Assembly (NCBI RefSeq): GCF_002224365.1
Contig: NZ_CP022437.1
Span: 186,001 to 250,000 of the forward strand
DNA length: 64,000 nt
Direction: 5' to 3'
Source of the DNA: Virgibacillus necropolis
Lineage (GTDB): Bacteria; Bacillota; Bacilli; Bacillales; Amphibacillaceae
Under the pieces are notes generated by a model. It was not told the DNA's origin. It did no database searches and saw only the letters and a list, made by a program, of their open reading frames with translations. Positions 36,908 through 46,049 of the stretch are shown here, piece by piece. The translations under genes were made by a program, and so were the position numbers. Each line of letters opens with the position of its first letter. Positions within the stretch are counted from its first letter, which is position 1.

Positions 36908-37819
36908 CTATTTTTTACTTTCTTCATATACCCATTTAATATCTAATTTATTCCAAAGTGGTTCAGTGGTTAAAGATTGATCTAGTTGGTCTAATGCCAG
37001 TTCCCTTTTTAAATAAGGTTTAATCTCCTTGTAGGTGAAATTGATATCAGGTAACAAACGATGAAGGTAGATAATAGCTACACCTGTATTGCTTTTAAAT
37101 GGCTCGCTATATGTTCCAGCGTCCATTTCCTTTGCTGTTTCAAAGTAACCCATCGGTAAAAATTGACTGTTGGTCTGAAAATAGCCAAGATATCCACCAT
37201 CTTTTTTTGTATCCTCATCAATAGAATATTCCTTCGCAAGTAATGAAAAAGATGCACCATTATCTAATTCCTTTTTTACTTTCTCAGCTGTTTTCGTATT
37301 CTTTACGATGATATGTGATACTTTCATTGATGCGGAAAAATCGTATTGATTTTTATAGTTATCGTAGTAAGATTTCATTTCTTCCTCGGAGATGGTAGTG
37401 TCCATGGTTAGTAAAGCACCTAATTGATAACGGTAGATAATATCCTCCCGCCACTCTTTTTCCTTTTGCTTTACCTCCTTTGGGGTCATTGGACCCTGCA
37501 TACCAGTCAATAATGCCAACTCACGTTTAATAACCTTTTCACTAACCTCTATTTCATGTTCAGCTGCCAACTGTTTTACAATTTTCGTGTCAATCATTCG
37601 CTTTAATTGTTCTTTCCCATGCGTTTCGCGGAGCGTAGACATCCAAGAATCATAAGAAATAGTTTCTCCATCTATCGTAGCGACTGGCTCTTTGACATCC
37701 ACTTCAGTGTTCTCATTATTTAGTATGATTTTTCCTTGTTGTTTATTCCAAAATAAAAGTGTTGCCACATTCGTTATCAATAGTACAACTATTATCCCTA
37801 GTAATAATCTTTTCGGCAT
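36908..37819 (-). CDS. yacD: Membrane-anchored peptidyl-prolyl isomerase, PrsA/SurA-like (YacD)
   Basis: Probable extracytoplasmic folding factor (303 residues). An N-terminal membrane helix (LLLGIIVVLLITNVATLLF) anchors it; there is no lipobox cysteine, unlike PrsA. A SurA-type N-terminal chaperone region is followed by a parvulin rotamase domain (VSHIIVKNTKTAEKVKKEL at about residue 165, GGYLGYF near 210). It lies between hslO and cysK, the position of B. subtilis YacD. Isomerase activity is inferred from the domain. Confidence 0.88.
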   Translation of the reverse strand: MPKRLLLGIIVVLLITNVATLLFWNKQQGKIILNNENTEVDVKEPVATIDGETISYDSWMSTLRETHGKEQLKRMIDTKIVKQLAAEHEIEVSEKVIKRELALLTGMQGPMTPKEVKQKEKEWREDIIYRYQLGALLTMDTTISEEEMKSYYDNYKNQYDFSASMKVSHIIVKNTKTAEKVKKELDNGASFSLLAKEYSIDEDTKKDGGYLGYFQTNSQFLPMGYFETAKEMDAGTYSEPFKSNTGVAIIYLHRLLPDINFTYKEIKPYLKRELALDQLDQSLTTEPLWNKLDIKWVYEESKK

Positions 37820-37837
37820 ATAAAGCTCCCTATCTTA

Positions 37838-38716
37838 TTATTTATCTGTTTGCTTTAGCAAATTCAAATCTTGCTCATCAAATTGATAAACCTCATTACA
37901 AAAATGGCAAGTAGCCTCTGCCCCATGGTCTTCATCAATCATTTTTTGAATTTCTTCATTACCTAACCCACTAATTGCTTGCTCTATACGATCCTTTGAG
38001 CACTTACAGGTAAAGGAAATTGGCAATGTTTCATGCATTTTTATTTCTTCGTTTCCAAATAAACGTTGTAAAATTTCTTCTGGCGAATTACCCTCTCGAA
38101 TTAACGTGGAGATTGCTGGGAAGGTCTGAATTTGTTCCTCTAGTCGTTCAATGACCTCTTCATCTGCACCAGGCATTACTTGGATGATAAAGCCACCTGC
38201 CGCTAATACAGAGTGGTCTGGATTAATTAATACCCCTGCACCAACAGCAGATGGAACTTGCTCAGAATTAGCAAAATAATACGTGAAATCCTCACTTATT
38301 TCGCCAGATATGATAGGGACCTGTCCTGTGAAAAAATCCTTTAATCCTAAATCCTTGATAACACTAATATTTCCTTCTGTACCAACTGCTCGTGCGACGT
38401 CTAATTTACCATGTTGATTTAATTCAAAATCAACATGGGGATTCGTTACATAGCCACGAACCTCGCCACGACTGTTCGCGTCTGCAATGATTGGACCTAT
38501 TGGACCATTTCCTTCCACTTTAACCGTTAAGGAATCTTCACCTTTCAACATAGCGCCCATCATAGCTGAAATGGTAATTGTACGTCCGAGAGCTGCCGAA
38601 GTGGTTGCCCATGAATCATGACGTCTTTGGGCTTCGCTTACCGTTTCCGTAGTGACACTCGCATAAGCACGAACCAGTCCCTTATATGTTGTAGCCTTTA
38701 CTAAATAATCTTTCAT
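37838..38716 (-). CDS. hslO: Redox-regulated chaperone Hsp33
   Basis: Hsp33 (292 residues) becomes an ATP-independent holdase when its zinc cysteines are oxidised. The C-terminal redox switch shows the conserved CKC (near residue 235) and CHFC (near residue 268) pairs. The N-terminal chaperone fold is complete ([21 protein letters not shown]). It lies 13 bases after coaX, presumably in one transcript. Confidence 0.96.
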   Translation of the reverse strand: MKDYLVKATTYKGLVRAYASVTTETVSEAQRRHDSWATTSAALGRTITISAMMGAMLKGEDSLTVKVEGNGPIGPIIADANSRGEVRGYVTNPHVDFELNQHGKLDVARAVGTEGNISVIKDLGLKDFFTGQVPIISGEISEDFTYYFANSEQVPSAVGAGVLINPDHSVLAAGGFIIQVMPGADEEVIERLEEQIQTFPAISTLIREGNSPEEILQRLFGNEEIKMHETLPISFTCKCSKDRIEQAISGLGNEEIQKMIDEDHGAEATCHFCNEVYQFDEQDLNLLKQTDK

Positions 38717-38729
38717 TGAAAACTCTCCT

Positions 38730-39509
38730 TTATGAGTTCATCTCTTGGTTGCGTTTATAAATGATATACAAACCTTTTAAGGTCAGGTTTGTATCTACGT
38801 AGTCTATTGTCTTTGAATCATCAGCAATTAGCTTAGCAAGCCCGCCAGTCGCAACCACTTTCGGAGTTTTATTCGCCTGCTCTATTATCCTTGATACTAC
38901 TTCATCAACTTGTCCTATATATCCATAATATATCCCAGCCTGCATTGCTTCGACTGTGGAAGTACCGATAACATTTGACGGACTAGTAATCTCTACCTTA
39001 GGAAGTTTAGAAGCCTTTTGGTATAATGCTTCAAGTGAAATATGAATCCCAGGCGCTATGGCACCACCCTCATATTCTTGCTTTTCGTTCACATAACAGT
39101 AGGTTGTAGCAGTCCCAAAATCGATAATCACGAGTGGTGATCCATATTCCTCTATCGCGCCAACTGCATTCACAATTCTATCGGCACCAATTTCTTTTGG
39201 ATTTGGGTATTTCATCGGTAAAAAGGATTCAAAACTATCTTTCCCTATAACCAATGCTTCTTGATTAAAATATTTTCTACACATTTTCTCTAAAGCAAAC
39301 ATAATCGGTGGTACAACTGAAGATATAATAATCCCATGAATATCCGTAAATGAAATTCCCTTGTGTTCCAATAACGATTTTATTAGCATACCAAACTCAT
39401 CTTCAGTTTTATAGCGATCCGTTTTAATTCGCCATTCATGCGTTAATTGATCATTTTCAAATACACCTAAAACGGTATTGGTATTCCCCACATCCAGAAC
39501 AAAAAGCAT
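38730..39509 (-). CDS. coaX: Type III pantothenate kinase
   Basis: CoaX (259 residues) phosphorylates pantothenate, the first step of coenzyme A synthesis; it belongs to the acetate/sugar kinase/Hsc70/actin fold. The phosphate-1 motif is [10 protein letters not shown], the dimer-interface motif [13 protein letters not shown] and the phosphate-2 motif DFGTATTYC, all intact. The second ATG (39509) is used because it matches the family N-terminus; the first ATG, four codons upstream, lies too close to AAAGG. Its leader region contains a large palindromic repeat element. Confidence 0.94.
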   Translation of the reverse strand: MLFVLDVGNTNTVLGVFENDQLTHEWRIKTDRYKTEDEFGMLIKSLLEHKGISFTDIHGIIISSVVPPIMFALEKMCRKYFNQEALVIGKDSFESFLPMKYPNPKEIGADRIVNAVGAIEEYGSPLVIIDFGTATTYCYVNEKQEYEGGAIAPGIHISLEALYQKASKLPKVEITSPSNVIGTSTVEAMQAGIYYGYIGQVDEVVSRIIEQANKTPKVVATGGLAKLIADDSKTIDYVDTNLTLKGLYIIYKRNQEMNS

Positions 39510-39686
39510 TGTTATAATCATACCTTTCTATCTCACATAATGATTACTAGCATTTTCTATTTCCTTAAATATATCACAATTTTATTTGCGATTACACAAG
39601 CGTAAGCGATTACCGTATAACCTGTGGCTTCATCGGAACTAGTATGTCCTGTACGCCAGAGCTTGGACGTACTTGCATCATATAAA

Positions 39687-40046
39687 AAGGCTGTTTTCGT
39701 AAAGAATGTTGCTTTTGAGAGAGTGGATATAAACTGCGACATAACATACCGCTCGGAAATACATTACGATGTAACTGCTGGCTGCGTTGTGTGATATAAA
39801 CAATCAAATAAATTAAAATTGTTAAGCTCAACCCTAGTGAAGGAAATCCACGTAGACTCCTGCTTAGAAAGCGAAGACGATGAAACCCCACAGAGAGCGG
39901 TCTTTGCGATCGAGGAGGCTCATCGCGAGCCCACGGAAAGCGAAGTGGATTTCCGGAACGATTGACCAACCACCAAAACCAGCAATTACGTCGCATTTTT
40001 TATCAACTATGAAGATGAAAAAGCAACAATGCATACGAAAACAGCC
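39687..40046. repeat. Nested palindromic (MITE-like) repeat element
   Basis: Outer arms: AGGCTGTTTTCGTA...TGTTGCTTTT at 39689-39716 and its imperfect complement at 40018-40046. Middle arms: AACTGCTGG (39774-39782) and CCAGCAATT (39979-39987). Inner arms: GGAAATCCAC (39842-39851) and GTGGATTTCC (39945-39954). No transposase is encoded. The inner GGAAATCCAC part resembles a repeat common in Bacillaceae genomes. Confidence 0.75.
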
Positions 40047-40050
40047 TATA

Positions 40051-40085
40051 AAAACAACCCCTCATCTATCACGAAGGGTTGTTTT
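40051..40085 (-). terminator. Intrinsic terminator after ftsH
   Basis: AAAACAACCC (40051-40060) pairs with GGGTTGTTTT (40076-40085); T-rich on both sides. Confidence 0.85.
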
Positions 40086-40095
40086 ATAATACGTG

Positions 40096-42126
40096 CTATT
40101 CTTTTTTATTTTGATCGTCTGAACTAGAAGGCTCATCAGATTTCTCATCATGAACATCCTCTTCTAATTCTTTATCTGCTCGTTCTTTTGCTTCTTCAAA
40201 CGTTTCTGGATTAGCATCATCCTGTTTCGGTTGGATATTTACTCTAAGATCCTTTTCTTCTGTAGAATCAGTAGTTGCAATTGCTGAGTCTTCGGCAGGC
40301 TCCGGGAGAACTCCATCATTAAACAATCCTTTGATTTGTTTTGCATCTAATGTTTCTACTTTTAAAAGCGTTTGTGCAACAAGTTCCAATTTATCTTTGT
40401 TGTCAGTAAGAATTGTTTTCGCACGGTCGTAACAGAAGTTAATAAAGTTTTGCATTTCCTGGTCAATATCGTGAGCAATCTCATCACTATACGTTTGTTC
40501 ATTCTGAATGTCACGTCCAAGAAATACCTGACTGCCTCCACCACTTGTAAACTGCAGTGGACCAATTTTATCGCTCATACCATATTCAGTAATCATTTTA
40601 CGTGCAATTGCTGTGGCACGTTGGAAGTCATTAGAAGCACCAGTACTTACTTCACCAAATATTACTTCTTCGGCCACACGTCCACCTAACAATCCAGTAA
40701 TTTTATCGAGTAACTCTGGTTTTGTCATAAAGTAACGATCTTCTCTTGGAAGCATAACAGCGTATCCGCCAGCTTGACCACGAGGTACAATTGTAACTTT
40801 ATGTACCATATCCGCATCATCCAAGACCATCCCAATAATCGTGTGTCCACTTTCATGGTATGCCACAATGTTACGTTCTTTTTTGGAAATAACTTTTCCT
40901 TTTTTCTGTGGTCCCGCAATAACTCGGTCAATTGCTTCATCAACATCTAACATATCAATTGTGGTTTTACTGCTACGTGCCGCTACTAACGCAGCTTCAT
41001 TTAATAAGTTTTCTAAGTCAGCACCAGAAAAACCTGGAGTTCGCATTGCAATTGTTTTTAAATCAACGCTATCATCAATTGGTTTATCCTTTGAGTGAAC
41101 CGCTAATACTTCCTGGCGGCCTTTAACATCTGGGCGTTCAACTGTGATTTGACGGTCAAAACGACCTGGACGTAATAATGCTGGATCAAGAATATCTGGG
41201 CGGTTTGTTGCTGCGATAATGATGATACCTTCATTTACACCAAATCCGTCCATTTCAACAAGTAATTGGTTTAGTGTTTGCTCACGTTCATCGTGACCTC
41301 CACCAAGACCAGCACCACGTTGACGACCAACTGCATCGATCTCATCAATAAAGATAATACAAGGTGCGTTTTTCTTCGCATTTTCAAATAAATCACGTAC
41401 ACGAGAAGCACCTACGCCGACAAACATTTCAACAAAGTCTGAACCACTAATAGAGAAAAATGGTTTTCCAGCTTCACCAGCAACAGCACGTGCAAGTAGT
41501 GTTTTACCTGTTCCAGGAGGTCCAACAAGCAAGACACCTTTAGGAATTCGGGCTCCAACTGCTGAGAATTTACGTGGATCCTTCAAAAAGTCAACAACTT
41601 CAACAAGCTCTTGCTTTTCTTCATCTGCTCCTGCTACATCTTTAAAGCGAACCTTTTTCTTATCTTCAGAGAACATCTTCGCCTTACTCTTACCAAAGTT
41701 CATCACACGGCCGCCACCGCCACCTTGTGATTGGCTAAGTATAAAGAAGAAAAATAGTCCTATGATTAAAAACGGGATCATGGTTGTTAAAAATGTAACC
41801 CATCCGCTCGGTTGCTCTTCTTGCTCGATATTTAATACACTTTGTTCTGAAGCTGTTTCATAAATATTTGCAACAATATTGGTGTTTTCTGGTACTTGGG
41901 CAATAAATGGTGTATCCCCCTCGTTCAGTTCACCAGTAATTCTTATAATCTTATTTACAGGTTGCATCGTCATTTCTGCAATATCACCATTGTTTAGTGC
42001 CTGCATAAATTCTTCTACATTTAATTCTTCTGCTTGCTCATCTTGGCCTCTGAATAATTCTATGACAGCTACAACAACTAGAAAAATCAAGAACCAAAAG
42101 AAAACATTCCGCATTAATCGTTTCAT
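40096..42126 (-). CDS. ftsH: ATP-dependent zinc metalloprotease FtsH
   Basis: Membrane AAA+ protease (676 residues) that degrades membrane and regulatory proteins. Two membrane helices (about residues 5-25 and 112-132) flank an extracytoplasmic domain. Walker A is GPPGTGKT near 202, Walker [12 protein letters not shown] near 258, the SRH region [21 protein letters not shown], and the zinc site HESGH near 426. The acidic C-terminal tail is longer than in B. subtilis. The ATG at 42126 follows GGGAGGAGG; the TTG two codons earlier is too close. Confidence 0.97.
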   Translation of the reverse strand: MKRLMRNVFFWFLIFLVVVAVIELFRGQDEQAEELNVEEFMQALNNGDIAEMTMQPVNKIIRITGELNEGDTPFIAQVPENTNIVANIYETASEQSVLNIEQEEQPSGWVTFLTTMIPFLIIGLFFFFILSQSQGGGGGRVMNFGKSKAKMFSEDKKKVRFKDVAGADEEKQELVEVVDFLKDPRKFSAVGARIPKGVLLVGPPGTGKTLLARAVAGEAGKPFFSISGSDFVEMFVGVGASRVRDLFENAKKNAPCIIFIDEIDAVGRQRGAGLGGGHDEREQTLNQLLVEMDGFGVNEGIIIIAATNRPDILDPALLRPGRFDRQITVERPDVKGRQEVLAVHSKDKPIDDSVDLKTIAMRTPGFSGADLENLLNEAALVAARSSKTTIDMLDVDEAIDRVIAGPQKKGKVISKKERNIVAYHESGHTIIGMVLDDADMVHKVTIVPRGQAGGYAVMLPREDRYFMTKPELLDKITGLLGGRVAEEVIFGEVSTGASNDFQRATAIARKMITEYGMSDKIGPLQFTSGGGSQVFLGRDIQNEQTYSDEIAHDIDQEMQNFINFCYDRAKTILTDNKDKLELVAQTLLKVETLDAKQIKGLFNDGVLPEPAEDSAIATTDSTEEKDLRVNIQPKQDDANPETFEEAKERADKELEEDVHDEKSDEPSSSDDQNKKE

Positions 42127-42159
42127 TGCCAACCTCCTCCCAAACGGGAAAAACTATAT

Positions 42160-42187
42160 AACATAGTACCACAGGAAAAAGTTTCAA
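42160..42187 (-). promoter_or_regulatory. Probable sigma-A promoter for ftsH
   Basis: TTGAAA (42187-42182), 16-base spacer, TATGTT (42165-42160). Confidence 0.5.
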
Positions 42188-42303
42188 TACAACTAATTCC
42201 ACTCATATATGTCATTGTTTTTAAACTATTTTTATCTTTCTATTCTACATCATATTGAACGAAGTAATACCGATCATTTAGTAAAAAACCAATAAAAGTT
42301 TTC

Positions 42304-42852
42304 TTATTCAGCTTCTCCACCATAAATTTTAGGTTTTAGAACACCAATGTATGGTAAATTGCGGTACTTTTCTTCATAATCCAATCCATAACCGACTACA
42401 AATTCGTCTGGTACATTGAAGCCAATAATATCTGCTTTAATATGTGCCGTTCTACCTGAAGGTTTATCCAGCAACGTAACAATTCGAATGGATTTCGCTT
42501 TACGATATTTGAACAAATCCACCAAGTAACTGAGCGTAAGACCACTGTCAATAATATCTTCAATAATTAGAAGATCACGCCCTTCTACCTTTGTATCCAA
42601 ATCTTTAACAATTTTTACTTCTCCAGAAGAACGGGTCTTTCCACCATAACTGGAAACATCCATAAAATCCATTTCTAGGTGTGTATCTGTATGCCGCAAA
42701 ACGTCTGACATAAATGGCATTGCACCTTTTAAAACACCAATTGCTAAAGGGAATTTTCCATCATATTCCTCCGTCAACTGCTTGCCAATTTCTTCGCACT
42801 TCTTAGCGATTTCCTCTTTCGTAACCAATATTTGTTCAATATCGTTATGCAT
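42304..42852 (-). CDS. hpt: Hypoxanthine phosphoribosyltransferase
   Basis: HPRT (182 residues) salvages hypoxanthine and guanine with PRPP to form IMP or GMP. The PRPP-binding motif is [17 protein letters not shown] near residue 95, and the substrate and flexible-loop segments are [17 protein letters not shown]. The conserved C-terminal [20 protein letters not shown] is present. It lies 11 bases after tilS, as in B. subtilis. Confidence 0.97.
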   Translation of the reverse strand: MHNDIEQILVTKEEIAKKCEEIGKQLTEEYDGKFPLAIGVLKGAMPFMSDVLRHTDTHLEMDFMDVSSYGGKTRSSGEVKIVKDLDTKVEGRDLLIIEDIIDSGLTLSYLVDLFKYRKAKSIRIVTLLDKPSGRTAHIKADIIGFNVPDEFVVGYGLDYEEKYRNLPYIGVLKPKIYGGEAE

Positions 42853-42863
42853 GTTTGTTCCTC

Positions 42864-44258
42864 CTACATACCAGCTTTTTCTAAATATAGTTGAATAAAT
42901 GAGGTGTCTTTTGTTTGATGACTAGGCTGACCTTGTTTTAACCCGACGAGCCACAAGACTTCACCATTATTATCTGTCACAATTGGCCATGTATCTCGAA
43001 ATCTCGCTGGAATTTTTTCATCAATAAAAATATCCTTAATCTTCTTACTCCCGTTTAATCCTTTCCAAGTCATTCTATCGCCTGTCCTTCGCGTTCTAAT
43101 ATGTAATGGCAAAGCAACTTGGTTTCTACCGCATAAAAATTTTTCCTGACTTTTATTATGTGATTCTTTCGTAAAATCAGCATGAATAACTGATCCATCT
43201 GATAATATAACGTGACCAGGAATGTTTATGACTTTATGAAAAGGAGAAGAGTTAGGCGGTTTATTTTCGAAGTAAACTATCAGCTTACAATAGGACTTCA
43301 CAACCTTTAGACGATGAGGAAAATCCAGTCTACCATTGGCTTTTTGACTACTCAATAATGCAAAAAACTGCTCCTCATGCATATACGATAAATTTTTAGG
43401 CAATTCATCATATAGATATTTTAATATTAGATGATAGGCTCGCCTTTGTAAAGCAGTGTGATAACCCTGGAACAAATTTATGTCAAAAGAAGCACAATTT
43501 TCACTTCTATCGAGCAAAATCACCTGTTGTACAAGCTTTTTGGCCTCTTCACTCAAATAATCTTCATCTGTTTGCAAGGACTTGCTTAATTGTTGTGCTG
43601 TACTATGTATAGTATGATTTTGATTTTTTAGTAACGGAAGAACATATTGACGAAAATAATTTCTTGTATAATCTGTTTTTTCGTTTGATGGATCAAGTCT
43701 TGAGTGAATTCCATTCTTTTGGCAATAAGAATGAATATCTTTTTTGGTAATGCTTAAAAAAGGGCGAATAATCGTGCCATTGTTAAATGGACGTTTAACA
43801 GGAATGCCAGACATTGCTCTACTGTTGGAGGAACGAACAAACCCCATCAACATGGTTTCAACCTGATCATCTCCGTGGTGGCCAAGCGCTAAATAATCAG
43901 CATTGTATTCTTCCATTTTTTCAAAAAAGAATTGGTACCGCATTTCCCTAGCTGCAACTTGTGTCCCAACATGCCTCTTTTCTTTATACGAAGGAACGTC
44001 TAAGGAAGTTCCACAAAATTTAATATTCCATTTGTCACAAGTACTTTCCACAAAGCGAAGATCCTCTTTTGATTCTTCCCCTCGTAGCTGATGATCAACT
44101 GTGAGAGCCACAAGTTTTAGATTCCATTCATTCTTAATTGAATCAAGAAAATGAAGAAGTGCCATCGAATCAGGACCGCCTGAAACACCAATTAATAGAG
44201 TTGAATTGGGCTTTATTAATCGATTTTGTTTCATAAATGCCAGCACGTTATCTTTCAT
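42864..44258 (-). CDS. tilS: tRNA(Ile)-lysidine synthase
   Basis: TilS (464 residues) attaches lysine to C34 of tRNA-Ile(CAU) so that it reads AUA. The PP-loop SGGPDS lies near residue 25 in [18 protein letters not shown]. The tRNA-binding middle region and the C-terminal domain ([30 protein letters not shown]) are present. ATG 44258 is used; an ATG four codons earlier is possible. It lies upstream of hpt in the conserved pair. Confidence 0.93.
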   Translation of the reverse strand: MKDNVLAFMKQNRLIKPNSTLLIGVSGGPDSMALLHFLDSIKNEWNLKLVALTVDHQLRGEESKEDLRFVESTCDKWNIKFCGTSLDVPSYKEKRHVGTQVAAREMRYQFFFEKMEEYNADYLALGHHGDDQVETMLMGFVRSSNSRAMSGIPVKRPFNNGTIIRPFLSITKKDIHSYCQKNGIHSRLDPSNEKTDYTRNYFRQYVLPLLKNQNHTIHSTAQQLSKSLQTDEDYLSEEAKKLVQQVILLDRSENCASFDINLFQGYHTALQRRAYHLILKYLYDELPKNLSYMHEEQFFALLSSQKANGRLDFPHRLKVVKSYCKLIVYFENKPPNSSPFHKVINIPGHVILSDGSVIHADFTKESHNKSQEKFLCGRNQVALPLHIRTRRTGDRMTWKGLNGSKKIKDIFIDEKIPARFRDTWPIVTDNNGEVLWLVGLKQGQPSHQTKDTSFIQLYLEKAGM

Positions 44259-44318
44259 TTTTATGTTCATCCTTCATCCAAGAATAGTAGTGGAACTCCT
44301 ATATCCTAACACATTATT

Positions 44319-45245
44319 TTATGGTAAGAACAGGGAAACGATGTAATAAAATAACGCAATTAATGATATACCTGTTGATTCGACTAGTAGTGATGCCTTC
44401 TGGTTGCTACGTTTCCTTGTCATGCTTGGCTTAGGCCGCTTAAGTATTTGTTCTACATCCTGCTTCATTTCAGCACTAGATTGATATTTTCCTTGAATTG
44501 CTTTTTCGAAACAAGGTAAATATGGTCTAAGGGGCGCAACATTCCTTACCTTAGATAGAATGGTTACTTCAGCGTTATTACCTCTCTCAAACTGATTTGG
44601 GTAATATAATTTTACAAAAACCATTACAAGCGCAAACAAATCATAGCTTGGTTCAGCCCGCCTAGAACCTATTCCCCAATATCCACGATCATAAAACTCT
44701 GTATATTCTTTTATTGCTCGACCTATTTGTGTTGTTCCACCTACATCAATCCAGCGTATTCTAGGCGGAGAATGGAGTATTAATAGATTTTCTTCTTTCA
44801 AATCCCCAAATACCCACCCGGCTTTATGAAGATCGGCTAAATCATCAAGGAGCTGTAACATAAATACGCCCACCCAAGTACTACCGTTATGTTTAATAAA
44901 CGTGGATAATGATTGCCCACGTAGATATTCCATAACATAGAATGAATAGACCTGACCACGTGATGTGATAAAGTCATCAACATCAACTAAATAAGGTCCA
45001 AGACTACTACCTTGGACCTTTTGTAACGATTTTAATACATTGACTTCCATGGTCATAGACATACTCTTATCACTTATTTTTAATGCTACTTGTTTCCCGC
45101 TACTATCACAAAGGTATACACTTCCAATTGCTCCACTACCTAGCTTTTCAATTACAGTATACCGTTTATTATGCCATTTTCCCGTTACTAATGTCCCGGG
45201 GTTAAGTTCAATACCGCGCTTCTTCGATTGGTGGCTCATCTTCAT
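44319..45245 (-). CDS. yabT: Membrane-associated Ser/Thr protein kinase, YabT-like
   Basis: Hanks-type kinase (308 residues), counterpart of B. subtilis YabT, a DNA-activated kinase active during sporulation. The Gly loop is EKLGSGAIGSVYL, the ATP-binding lysine is in KQVALKI, and the catalytic loop is FGDLKEENLL, with HRD changed to FGD. The metal-binding DFG is replaced by DVGG. A C-terminal membrane helix (LIALFYYIVSLFL) anchors it. It overlaps yabS by 38 bases, and AAGGAG lies 8 bases before the start. Confidence 0.9.
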   Translation of the reverse strand: MKMSHQSKKRGIELNPGTLVTGKWHNKRYTVIEKLGSGAIGSVYLCDSSGKQVALKISDKSMSMTMEVNVLKSLQKVQGSSLGPYLVDVDDFITSRGQVYSFYVMEYLRGQSLSTFIKHNGSTWVGVFMLQLLDDLADLHKAGWVFGDLKEENLLILHSPPRIRWIDVGGTTQIGRAIKEYTEFYDRGYWGIGSRRAEPSYDLFALVMVFVKLYYPNQFERGNNAEVTILSKVRNVAPLRPYLPCFEKAIQGKYQSSAEMKQDVEQILKRPKPSMTRKRSNQKASLLVESTGISLIALFYYIVSLFLP

Positions 45246-45948
45246 CGTTAAAGCTCCTTAACAAGCTTGTTTTACCAAATTGGTACATGGCCTCGCGTAG
45301 TGCTGGTCCTGTTGGCGTAATCCCACCACTAGTCAATCTAGGGAAAATAGCAGATATGGAATCAAGCTTTGGTGACCAATCCAATATTTGTTTAATGTCT
45401 TTTCGTCGACCTGGAAAAGTAAAGACACAGAATCTGTTTCTTCCAATTCGTGCATTTAAGCTAATAGATAAATCGATCAGTGCCTCCTTAACGGTAGGTA
45501 TCTTATCATGCATGCTAGCACTCGTATCTACTAAGATAAGAACTTCGAGATCACAAGTTTCTCCTAACTCTTCTACTACTTCCATAATTTCTCCGCGTTT
45601 GTCAGGTTCTAGCTCGTCCATTGTTTGATTCGGTCCAAGGATCTGTTGCAATTCTTGATTCACAAACCCCTGTAATGTTTGTGTCATTGCCTGCTTTGTC
45701 ACCATTTGTACCGTTTGTGATAGTGACTGTTTATAAACAATTTGGCTTACACCACCACCGGATTGCGCGACTTCTTCAACCTCTTCTAATCCATCAGGTT
45801 GCTCTGTTTGATCGTCTTCCATAATTCCTATAACATTGACGGTAATTCCTTGCTGGTGCGCAAGTGCAGCTGTAGCAGCAGGGTCCTCTCCTTTATTGGA
45901 ACAACCATCTGTAATTAACAAAATCTGTTTTAACGTACCTTTTTTCAT
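45208..45948 (-). CDS. yabS: VWA-domain protein YabS
   Basis: Von Willebrand factor A-like protein (246 residues). A complete metal-ion-dependent adhesion motif, DTSAS, lies in LEVLILVDTSASMHDKI near residue 142, and a second DGCSN in LLITDGCSNKGED near the N-terminus. Function is unknown; pairing with yabT suggests a role in sporulation. The ATG at 45948 has AGGAGG 8 bases upstream; a GTG three codons earlier overlaps it. A possible sigma-F-like promoter (GTATA, 15 bases, GGCGATGAT) lies upstream near 45975-46005, low confidence. Confidence 0.85.
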   Translation of the reverse strand: MKKGTLKQILLITDGCSNKGEDPAATAALAHQQGITVNVIGIMEDDQTEQPDGLEEVEEVAQSGGGVSQIVYKQSLSQTVQMVTKQAMTQTLQGFVNQELQQILGPNQTMDELEPDKRGEIMEVVEELGETCDLEVLILVDTSASMHDKIPTVKEALIDLSISLNARIGRNRFCVFTFPGRRKDIKQILDWSPKLDSISAIFPRLTSGGITPTGPALREAMYQFGKTSLLRSFNDEDEPPIEEARY

Positions 45949-46049
45949 ACAATCCACCTCCTATTATTCCATCACCATCATCGCCAAAATAACAGGAAAA
46001 TATACGGAGGTGGGCACGTAATCAAATACTTATTTAATGTTTAGTTTGG

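Larger units (their letters stand above)
39510..40095. other. ftsH-coaX intergenic region, mostly repeat
   Basis: A 586-base gap filled largely by the nested palindromic element (39687-40046) and the ftsH terminator. Open frames at 39557-39742 and 39610-39996 overlap the element and are not supported. Confidence 0.7.

Noticed and set aside
39557-39996. Two frames of 61 and 128 codons between ftsH and coaX
   Set aside because: They coincide with the nested palindromic element; no ribosome binding site, and the longer one is rich in Arg, Ser and Leu from repeat sequence.
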